A DNA stretch of 64,000 nucleotides from Nageia nagi (Eukaryota > Pinophyta): NCBI GenBank assembly GCA_050084985.1, contig JBITNC010000001.1, positions 52,328,001 through 52,392,000 on the forward strand, written 5' to 3'. Below the pieces are notes generated by a model. The model was not told where the DNA came from, did not search any database, and was given only the letters and a program-made list of their open reading frames with translations. Positions 22,401-34,400 of this stretch are shown in pieces. Position 1 is the stretch's first letter. Every line of letters starts with the position of its first letter. The position numbers and the translations under genes were made by a program.

Positions 22401-25400
22401 CTAAAAAAAACAATTGCATCTTTATACATTTCAAGGTCTATGAGGATTCAATTTTGTATGTTGGGATCAATCACCATCTTGCATGTGCATATAATAAACT
22501 CTCAAAAACCTTGTGTTGAACCATGTATGTGTAGTCTAGTACAAATGATAAGTCGAGGTTCAACATAGCCCCCACTACAAGAATAGGACGATGGAGAATG
22601 ATACCCTAAAGATGGTGTACTTGTCCTCAAACTCCTCATCATTCAAAACATGCTACTCATACCAAGCTTATCCCCATCATCTAAGTGAAGGACAAATGGT
22701 TCAGTCACTTAATAAATCTCTCTGCCCACTTCCTAAATTCCTCCCTATCTACCAAAGATGCCACCACCATGCCCTCTAGCCTCCCACTCATCAAAGAAGT
22801 ATACCACTCTTTAGAAATAAACATTGTTAGAAGATTAGGCATGCACCTTTGAACTGACTAGAAGAAGATGAAGTTGGAGGCAAATCATGACTCTTGGGCA
22901 CAACAACTTCCTATTAATGGTGAATTGCCTTATCATGTTAAGAATAAAGGTTTTGTTATAAACAAGGTTGTCACGGACTGGGGGACGAGGGGACGAGTCC
23001 CCAGGGACGGTAGGGGACGACGACCTGATTTTAGGAAATGCGAGGGAGACGGCAAGTATATATATACTGGAAAAGTCCCCAAAATTTTCAAATTTAAAAA
23101 AAGTAGATATTAGATATAGTTTCAATGTTTCATTTCATCATTGCCATTCATGATTCATCCATGGACCAATTTAAATATGTAAATTACTTGAAAATGAAAA
23201 TCTGTAATTACTAACATACTAACAAGTAACATGATTATAAAATGAAAATCAGAAGTCTGAATCATAAATGATAAATTAGAATAAACTATAAATATAGTCT
23301 AATAATCATAGTCAATAATCATAATGCCATTAAGTTTGAATATGCTAAAGCCCAAAAACATAGGCTTTGACATGAATATGTCAAATAAGTCAAAAATGAC
23401 AAATAAGTGTAAATGACAAAATAATTGCAATGTGAATATAAATGCATGTTTTGAGGGTTGGAGAGGTGGAGACCCTTGTGGGACCCAACCCCCTAAGGTT
23501 TATGAAAAAAAAATTATAAAAGTTGAGATTTTTTTGTTTTTAGTGTGCAAGAGGGGGGGGACATCCCCCATCCCCAAACCATCCCCATTTCAAAATTTTA
23601 AAAGGAAACGTCCCCAAGGCCTGGGAAACCATCCCAAGGACGTCCCCTCCGTACGCCCTAGAAAGAGGACGGCAAGGAAACGTCCCTTGAGGCGTCCCCA
23701 AGTCTTGGGAACGTGGGGGACGGCGAAACAGGAAAAAAAGGGGGGGGCAGCATGTCCCCTGATAACATTGGTTATAAATAAATTTTGTGATTAACCTTAC
23801 TTGGTCAACCACCTCTGTCAACCAATCTAGTTTGCCTATGTCCTCGTGAATGAGATCAATGCAATGGGCAACACATGGGATCCAAAAAATGGTGGGACAC
23901 CTATCTGTATGTAACTTCCTTACAACAACATAGTTGGCAGCATTGTCCATGACCACCCATACAGCATGCTTTACCCCTAACTCTTTCACGAAATGATCTA
24001 GAAGGTCACATAACCTATTTGCATCCTTCATATACATGCATACATCAACAAAATGCATGAACATGGTGCCTCATGGGCGATACACCAAGAAATTAATTAG
24101 GATTCTACCCTTCCCATCTATCCACCTATCAAACGTTATAAAGCAACCTATTATCTTTCAAAATTCCGAAATTTTAAACAACTTCAAAAAAGGCAACTAA
24201 AATACAACTCTTCAAAAACATAAATAAAAAATAAAATAAAATAAATATATAATATACCTATCCAAGCACTAATGCTTGATATCCCGCACAAGAGGTCCCT
24301 ACAATTATTCATAACTGGTCGCCTTGTACCCAGCCCTTATCAAACAAGCTACGTCAAAGAATGGCTACCAATACAGACTCCTGGCAATATTGATTGAAAG
24401 GTTTTCATAGTATACTAGCTTGGCAGCCAAAATCACAAAGCTTTTATCACCAACTTAATTTGAATGACAACCTTCTTATCTATTGTGGCTTGTACTAAGG
24501 CAACATTTGCATTTTCATTTGAGCAAATATTCCCACCTCTCCGTTTCTTGTGAAATATGGATTTTGAACTTGTAGATTCCTCCGAAGATAACCTTTCTTA
24601 CAAATGTTACATTGCACTCTCCCCGACCTACCCTCCACTTGTGTTGCATACTACCAAAATGAATCCAACTCCTTAGGCATTTTATGAATTGATTTTTTAA
24701 TTGGAATGCAAAAAAAGAAGAAACCCAAAGTACAAAGACTTTCACACATGGTAGACAAATCAACCTTTAATCTCTAGCAATCACGTATTCATAAATACAC
24801 AAAGACCCATTGAACTCAAGTCCTTTTTTCCAAGCTTGCAAAATGACAAAAAAATAAAGAACCCCCTTTTTGACGTCTTTAAACTCTAACTACACAAAAG
24901 CCCACGATTTCATGGGAAAAATCGTGATATTTTGGTCAGCAAAATAATGACCAATTTTTTCAAAAATCATTCTTGGAGAAAAGCATAATTTTTTGCCAAT
25001 GACTATTTTTTGCAGGAAAAAATCGATGATTTTTTGTTGTCGAAAACAACACAATTTTCCACAAAAACGTGAGCATGCATAGTCAAAGTTTAAAAATGTC
25101 AAAAGCGGGTTTAAAGGCTTATTTGTCTACCATGGGTGAATATATTTGTAGCTTGTTTTTTCATTTTCTTGTGTTTCAGCTAGAAAACCAATTCATTAAA
25201 GATTGCAACTCAATAGTTAACTTGGAGTGACTTCAAAAACATTCACTCAAAGAAGTGCAACAAGTTAACTATCGAGTTGCAATCTATAATTTGATTCATT
25301 TCAATTTTGAATCTTTTCATCTTTCAATGGACACTTATTATGGTCACATCTCAATTTGCAATTGATAAGGCAAAATTTGTTTAATGTTATCAAGTTGGCA

Positions 25401-28400
25401 ATGCATCGCCTAAGTGATATTGCATTCATCTACACCAACCTATGATTATATGTGATATAATTGGAAAAGAAGCCTGAACTAACAACCATTGACTTGTTTA
25501 TCCTCAATCCTACATTCAATAATGCATCGCCATATGACATAGTAGAAGAGGCAAATGCAGAGTTTCGAGTTGCATGGCTTTGGTTGAGGTAGGCAATGGA
25601 TGTCATGAACATGGAGGACGATGTAGACTAGCAAGATCCATTGCTTAAGGTTCAATCTCACTCTCATATCACTACTAGGCCTTTTGCACCTATTACTTCA
25701 CACTTGTTGAGTCAATGCGAGACAAGAACACCCTCTCCTTGTAGTAGTAGAACACACAGTGGTCGATATAATAGGGCCAAACGCTATTGATAAGTTTACA
25801 TTGTATTTTTGTACTTGATGGTTCTTAACAGTAGACATAAATTTTGCAAATGATTTTTACGTCGTTAGGCATTGCCTCTTTGAGCCTTCCAAGCTCGTTT
25901 TTCCATCCAACAATCTAACACAAGAAAACCACCGTCCGTGATTGAAACGTTCTGAGCCCTTGATACAATTTCAAAGCATTCAATCACTTTCAAAACACAT
26001 TATGCATTTTCAGACACAGTTTCATGGAATGCACTGATCACAAGATATGTATAAAACGGGCACGGTGAAAGGACCCATGAATTGTTTGACAAAATTCATA
26101 ACGCAGATAGTTTGATCGGATACAATGAAAGGTCCCGTGAATTGTTTGGCAACATGCATGATGCAAAAAGTTTGATCGCGTTGTAGGATGGACGACAATG
26201 ATCGCAAAATATCCAAAAAAAGGGTTTTCTGAAAAGGCTTTAGAGACTTTTAAATAGATACAATTTTCGCGTGTAAAGCCAAACTCTGCAACCTTTCACA
26301 ACATTATTCCAGCATGTGCCACCATGGTAGCTTTACAAGAAGGTATGGACATCCATCAAAGAGTAAATGAAAATGATTTTTCATCGAATGTTGTGGTTGA
26401 GTGCCTTGATAGCCATGTATGCAAAATGTGGAAGAATACGAAAGGCCCACGATTGTTTGTCAAGATGCATGTGGCAAACACAGTTTCATGGATTGCAATG
26501 ATAGCAAGTTATGTACAAAATGGGTTTTCTTAAAAGGCTCTACAAACTATTAAGCAGATGCAATTGTCAGCAACTCTTCCAGCAACTACCACCATGGGAG
26601 CTCTAGAAGAAGGTATAAACATCCATCAAAGAGTACTTGAAAATGGTTTTTCATCAAATATTTATGCTGAAGTACCAACCATAGTAGCAAAACTCGCCGG
26701 GAATCGCCAAAACTCGCGAGTCCCGAGTCCGAGTCTGTCTGGCCGAGTCTTGGCAGCTCGGACTCGCCGGACTCGGCGAGTTTTGGCGAGTCTTGGCGAG
26801 TCCCGAGTCCCGGCGAGACTCGCGAGTTTCTAGCCGCGGACTCGCCAAAACTCGTCTGACACGACCAGCATGAGAAAAAGTGCCCAGTTTGAGAAAAAGT
26901 GCCCAGTTTCTGCCTTTTATTACTTTTTCTAGTCTTTTTTGGTCATTTTGGCGGTGCAGTTGTTAGAAGAAGGGCGAAAGAGAGGGAGAGAAGCATTTTG
27001 CAACTAGACCAACCGAATTTTATCCGTGCTAAATTTTGAGGTAAGTAATTTTATTTCTCTACCTTCTATATTCTTTTTTTCGCCGAATATTATTAGTAGT
27101 TTAACTTTGGAAATTACACTTAGGGAATTAATTTGCGCGAGGTAAAAATAGGGGGTTTAGGGGTAAGATACAAACGAATTGGAATAGTGTAATTTTTAGC
27201 CCAGATCTCTTCCCGAACGCCCGTTTGTACCCTTTCGAAAAAATTTGAAGCCCCGTCTCGTGACGGGGGTGGCACGCCAGGGGCGCTGCCCCTTGGAACC
27301 CCGTAAAGGGACTAAATTTAATACTTTAAAGGGACTAAATTTAAAGGGACTCCAAAAGGAGAAACAGGTTAACACAAGAAAAATTAAATGATCTTGTGTT
27401 TGTTCACTACAATCTACTCCTCCACCATAAAAAAGTTGCAGGTATAGAATCTAGATTATGAGGCCATTATCTACAATTTCATAAAATATACAACTCTTTT
27501 AAGTTGGAAAACAAATTTAAGAAATTGATATTGAACTTTATGCAAACATTGCAGGTATAGATTATGAGGCCATTGAGCTTGATGCCATTGATCCATCCAG
27601 TGAATGGATCGTAGACGATCAGCCTTTACAGGATCAAGATCAGCCTTTACAGGATCAGGGTCAGCCTTCAGGGGATGTGGATGAGTCTTCAGATGATGAG
27701 GATCAACCTTTACAACATCCTAATATTCCTAACATTGTCTTTGATGATCTTGAAATTCTAGCTGAGGAGTTGGCAGCAAAGGGGCAAGAAGAGCAAAGGG
27801 TACAAGAAGGGGAAGTGCCATCTAGTTCCGTAGCTCAGGCACAAAAGGAACTTGTATCTTATGCTAGGGCAAAGGGGAAAAGGATGACAAAAAATTGAAG
27901 TTTTCAGCCATCATAGAATTAGATATTAGATTGTGTGCTTTTGTATTTTGTAGCCATCTTAGCCTCATAGGCACATTTTGTATTGTGAACTTTGAAGTTT
28001 TAACATTTTGATGAATATAAACATATGCCCCTTCCTATTCGTTTTTTCTTATTCGTAATTGTGTATATTGTAAATTGTATAATGTTGATGTTGAGTAAGT
28101 AGGCTTCTAGAAGACACTAATAACAATAATAAGTAATATGCAATTGAAAAAACTTATGTTTTCAGTGAAAAAATACATATTTTTTTTATTTTTTCTTTTG
28201 CCGAGTTTTTGCCGAGTTTGGCCGATTTTTTTGCCGAGTCCCGAGTCTCGAGTCCGAGTGGGCCTCGGCGAGTCCGAGCCGAGTCCGAGATTTACTACTA
28301 TGGTACCAACTGGGATGATGAAAAACCAAGAATAAATATTTGATGAAAAACCAAGAATAAATATATTGATGAAAAACAATAATAATAATAAATACCAAGA

Positions 28401-31400
28401 ATAATAATTATTATTATTAAAATAAAAAATTTAATAATAATCAACCTCTTGTTCTATCGGCGTACCCATTGCACATGGTTGCAATTGCTAGTTTTATTTC
28501 ATACATTTTCATCTTTCAATGTTATGAACTTATGATTTATGAATATAAATTATGATTCACTCTCATTTTCCTTAAATTTTATTCATAAATGTGTTGTTGG
28601 ACGATATGGGAAAGTTATATGGCAATTAGATGAGCTTTTTCATCAAAAACTATAAAAAATGCATTTTTTTAATGTGCCGAGTTTTCAAAATTAGCCTAAA
28701 ACCCATCTTTTGTTGTCAACAATTTTCACTCGTGGCTAAAAACTCACCCCTAAGACTTGAAATTTTAATACACACACACAAAAATATTGATTTTTCTCAA
28801 ATAAATCAATAAAAGTCATGACTTGACAAAAACTCAATCAAAACATGGTCAACCTCAAAAACTAGCGAGTAGAATGTAAGAACTAATTTTGATTAACTTA
28901 GCAAAATTACTTGCAAGTACTAGCCAAACTTGGAAAGTTTGACTACTGAGAGAGGCTGAATATAATCCACACAAACTCAAACCACTACATTAAGAACATA
29001 ACTCTTATTTATTTGTTTTTTTTGTTTACTTTTCTAATAAGCACAATATGACAACTTCATTGGATAATAATAAACTAGAAACTCTGGACAGCTCTCACAA
29101 ACGAGGATGGAACAGACCTGAAGTTCTGTCTTTGTAATTACTGAAAACACCATATAATGCAGCACAAACAACCTCTAATTCCTTTAATATACCCACATAC
29201 CAGTATTAGGCAGAGCACTGATCAATATCTTGCTGGTTTGTGCAAGAATAGGGATTGCTCCTAGTTCAGAATAATGGGAGGATTCCAACAAAGCCCAACT
29301 CTATGACACTGTAAACAATACAACAAATTCACCCTCAGGTTATCATGCAAAAACTCTGAACCAAATCATTAAACTGTCTAAGATGCAGTTCTGAACATTC
29401 AGCAAGACCAGCGTGCCACTAGGAAATGGTTCCTGCCCAAACATCCCTGCAAATATACACAAATCTGGCCCACATTCCAAGCTGGGTAGAGATCTGCCTC
29501 AAACAAATGATAGGTGCTTTGCTATGATGTCCCCCCATGGAATAGCAACTTCTCTGTCTAACTTAGCAAGAATAATGATTGTGATCACAATGAACCATTC
29601 TCCTCATGGATCTATTGATTAGCTATCAAAATGTGAAACATGCAAGTCAAGTAAGCTCTCAATAGCTCCGATGAACCAATCTCCCCTACAAATCTGATGT
29701 TACGCATGAAAATACTAGACATGCAAAACACAAATCTGGGTATGAGCTTCAGGATCCTCTCCTCTAGCCTCCATGAGAGTAGCTCTGATGGGAACCCCTC
29801 TATAATTCCTCAGTTGAGTGCTAAGGCCAAGAGCAAGCAAACTCCTCAAACTGTCTTCCCAGAAATCAGCCAACCCTGCTCATTGAAAACCCCCTCTGTT
29901 TTATGCTTAGGCTTCCCAAAAGACAGCTAATCCTGGCCATTGATCTCTGCAAGATCTAATGGCTGAGATTAACTTAAAGTGCTAATAATAGATTAAACAT
30001 ATTTAACACAAAAACCCCTATTTCTGACTTGTAACTGCCCAAAAGGCATTATTTCTGATTTGTAACTGCCCAACATGCATTATAGCTAATTTGTAACTGC
30101 CCAGCATGCATTATAGCTAATTTGTAACTGCCCACTAGGCTGACTTTTCCACTAAAGGTAGCTAAGACACCAACTTGCCACTTAGAACACCTCTAACACT
30201 TTGACTGTCAAGGTGGCTTTGCTATCATAAAATTATCTTCCCAAAATACCATTAACTGCTAAAGATGACTCATAATACTAAAAGCATTAAAATTTATTTC
30301 TTTACATTGCGAAAAAGGATGTGGGACATTACAACTACTATGTTCAATATTGTTGATTTGCTTCATTGTAAGCATCCACTATCAATGTAAATTAAGATGT
30401 TTCCAAAGTCAGCCTCCAAGAACACCAACTAAAATAATTCTCAAAAGAGATAAGAGTAACAATAAACTAAGCAATACATTGAGTTGTCTTATAGGTTATA
30501 TCCACAACACATACAACATTGACCACTCTCAAAACATAAATTTATCAACTAAAAGCAAGCAATCGCAATCACATTGACACAAAATCCATATGAGACTAAA
30601 GGTGAGGAACCCAATAGAAAGCCATAAGCTACAGCATTGAATATGTCCTTCTTTCCCAAAAAGAGGGCAAATACCACAAAACCTGCAGATTGAACAAATA
30701 AATACACACAATTTCCCACTGAAAAAGCTGAACCATAAATGTATAATTCTAAACATATAGTTTTTTCAATTTTGTTTGAGAGTAAAAAATGATTGCATGC
30801 AGAACGGACCCTTTTGAGTGAATTCCCTTCCTAGTATTTATAAGATTTCAATATCTCATCTAATGACAACTTTGCATAAAATAGAAAGGAAAACATAAAT
30901 AAAAAGCTTTTTATATTACAAAAAACTAAAAATAATATATATTCTAAGAAACTACAAACAATCTAAAACCCATAGATAGCTAAAATCCACAAATACTTCT
31001 TTATTGATGTCTTCTCCTTGAAATGCCACATCTATGTGTATTCCTGGATTAGCTCCTCCGAACTCCTCCTTCCATATCTTCAACTCTAAAGGTGGCCATG
31101 TGGAATAGGTTTTGATGAAAATAAGATCCAAATGAGTAGAATAAGCTCAAATTGCTCATTTCTTTAAAACTCTATTTCAGACAAACAATATTTTAGCAAT
31201 CCTTAGTGCAGACTTGCAAAAATAGAGTTCAAACAATTGTATGTCCTCAATGTGTGAGAATCTGCCACGTTATCTATTAAGTGCTTGTTGCATGTTTAAA
31301 GGGTTTTAATACCTTTTGCTTGGCTGATGACAATGCCTGAGAATGTGCCACATTATCTATAAAGTACTTGTTGCATGTTTAAAGAATTTTAATACCTTTT

Positions 31401-34400
31401 GCTTGGATGATGGCAGTATTTGAAATTTGATGATCATCAACCCAATGTTGAGGGGTGTCCTATAAGGTCTAGAAAATATTTCTGGTGTCTAGGCCGATCA
31501 AGGCCATGATCTCCCTCATTGTCCAATGGTGATGGGGAGCTAAATGTCATATGGGGAGGGGGCACATTTATTTATTTTAATATTTAGATTTAACTATAAA
31601 AATCTTTCAAATTTAATGTTATCAAATTCACAAGGAGGTTTCCACTATCAATTTTGCAACGATCTAATGACAAGCACAATTTGTTTATACAAGGTCGACG
31701 ACTTTTGCCCATGCTCAATTGCTTTCCTCTTTGCTATTGTGTAGGCCAATAGCGGTTGTTGACTCGTGTTTTGATCTAATGGTTGAATCTACATTTATAA
31801 GAAGAAGACCCACAATAGTTCCAAGAGGCTCATCAACAATGGTTAATTAGTACAATTGATTTAGAATCCACTCTAAACAGCCACATTTCACTCATGTAAT
31901 ATCATCAACATTTCTTAAACACCAATGGCTGCACCCTTATTCAATGATGTCAACATTTTTAAAGTCAAATCCTAAAACTTGATCTTAGTTCAAATGAATT
32001 GCTAGTCAACCTGCTTCTTGTGAGGCATTTATTGGTATCAACAAATCTGACTGCCCTTTTATTGCTTGGAGTCTATCAATAGTGCAAGTATCATGTGTAT
32101 GGGACCTTAACCTGGCACAATGGCTGATATGGAGTAACTGTGTGGGTCAATCCCACCAGATTACTCCATGCAATGACCAATTTAAGCATGTAACATCAAC
32201 CATTAAAATAAACAGTCTTATCATTGATTGAATCCTCTGCAGATGTTAAAAGTTATTGGGCCAATATCCAATTTTATTTTCTCTGCCTTGGTTCCAGGGT
32301 TGTTGCATGCCTCAAAATGAACCCACCTACCCTGCATGTTGTGGGGCAGCTTTTGGTTTTGGAAACCCGATGAAGATCCTTTTAAGACAATTAATCACTC
32401 TACCATCTACAATGGGTGGACGTCAAATATGTTAGATGGACCTTTGACACTTTTGAAGTTCCAACTGATGCCATAAGACCGCCACACAACTGTTCTGACA
32501 TCAGAGCATTACAGTTACAACCCATAGGTCTTTTGAATGGTCTAGGGCCTTCTAAAGGCTTTTGCAGGTATTGTAGCCTATGCTACCCTTCATTTGACAA
32601 ATCAATAACCTTGGTCAGCTCTAAGCCTCAATATAATGGCTCACTAAACCCTAGTTAATTATTACATGCTTTTTAAAAGCCATACAAATAGTGAATCCAG
32701 CTAATGAGGGGTCATCGGGTGATAACCTATGAATCCATGATCAATCATTGAATCAAAATATCAACAGCTCATCTAAATAGGACCACTACAAAAAAATTCT
32801 TAACCATCAAAAGTACAGAAAACTTAAGGAAAAAATGAACCTGTCTAGGCTGTTATCACGAAACTCGGAAATAGGAATTGAATATGCAAGCTAAACCAAT
32901 GCTTCTATATCACAAGGTTGTCACTAGCATATCAATACACATGGAAGACTACATCATCCAAGTGAAATTACAAAGCAGGAAGAGTAGTATCATGTACAGT
33001 TGAGAGAAACTCTCCAAAAATAGTAATATTCCACTTTATAATGGCCAGTACCGAAAACAGGATCGCTTGAAGCAATATCAAGAGCATCCCAAAGTCCAAC
33101 ATCCATAGAAGGCATAGAGGGCAGAAATTGGGTTGTGAAGGAGTTAAAAATTAAGAGGTTGAATGATTGTTTTAGTTACATTTTCTTGCATCCTAAGTTT
33201 CCATATATTGTGGTTTTTATTATATTATCAAAGATCTCAAAGTCCCACAAACCCAGATCATACAAGGTCTAACATCAATATAAAATTAATCAAGGAATTT
33301 GGAGAGAGAAATGTTATATTATATTTTCCTACAGATAAAAATTCTTGTAGACTCCAAAAAGCTAGAGTGGCAGAAAATCCATCAATGATAAAATAATTCT
33401 CCTAGAAAATCATTAGAACTTCTTTATAAACAAACAAGTCACTAGAACATCGTAAAGCCAACAACATACAACTAAATAGAAATGGGAAAAGAAATCAAGA
33501 CTAACCGCTGGGGAGCACCCATCTCACTGAAGCCACTACGTCCAGTTCCTGACCAATCTAAATTGTGGATGAGCAACAAAACTATTAATTCAATCAAAAA
33601 AAAAGCCTCTCTAATATCAAAAAATTATTCATAGACTAGAGAACAACAGATCATAAAGTCATCCTTTGCTAAGAAAATATGTAAAAGGTATATCTGTATT
33701 GGAAAGAAACAGTGACAAAATCATTTATTCAAATATCACAAATATTTTAAGTTCCCACAGATGAAAGGTACCTAGAGGTCCACCTTGAAAACCACCATTT
33801 GCACGTCCTGAGTGTCGACTGTGGGGCCTTTCATCTCCATATGCAGCTCTTCCTCCCATTCCACCTCTATCATATCCACTGATTCCGTCATAACTAAACC
33901 TGCTGTACATTTTAGTTCAGATAAAATTCTAACAATCAAAATAAGAAATTCCAAAGATGAAGCAAAGTCCATTGAATATGTATACTCCTTTCACAAGCTT
34001 CGAGACAAATCCACTAGAAAATAAACATGCGTTACTTGAAATGATAGCTCATTATTCTACAGACTCAAAAGTCACTTTGATTTTACCAGGGCAAATACAT
34101 GAGTAAAAAGGCGGTTTATTAATTATTATACAGACAGAAAGAGAGACATGGTGTTTGCTAATGTCACAAGCTTAGCACCTCTTATTCTTGTTGTGATTGG
34201 CAGCTGAAGTAACCAACCCTCTTTACTAATCCTTAAGATGCAAAGTTTGAATCCCGAACAATCAACATTTGCTGCTCTCCTCCAGTAATAATGTTACTGA
34301 TGAAGAATAGGGAGTCTCAAATTATTTTCCTAACTCTCTCAGAGAAATATGAATGGCCATGCAGGACCATTATAAGAAACTGATAACTCAGGAAATCTAA

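Larger units (their letters stand above)
15953..33505 (-). other. SERRATE intron 3, about 17.55 kb, filled with transposons
   Basis: Exon 3 ends with the first two bases of an arginine codon and exon 4 supplies the third, so this is one intron with a GT donor and a TTTCAG acceptor. Inside I find a hairpin array, LTR remnants, two hAT insertions with target duplications, an older hAT transposase relic, a PPR pseudogene and a solo LTR. No extra SERRATE coding segment is visible within it. Confidence 0.88.

Noticed and set aside
23432-23794. 120-residue ORF rich in Lys, Arg and Pro
   Set aside because: It lies across the G/C-run end of the 808-bp hAT element and reflects the GGGGACG repeats.
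26558-26848. ORFs rich in Arg and Ser on both strands
   Set aside because: They are translations of the CGAGT subterminal repeats at the left end of the 1623-bp hAT element.
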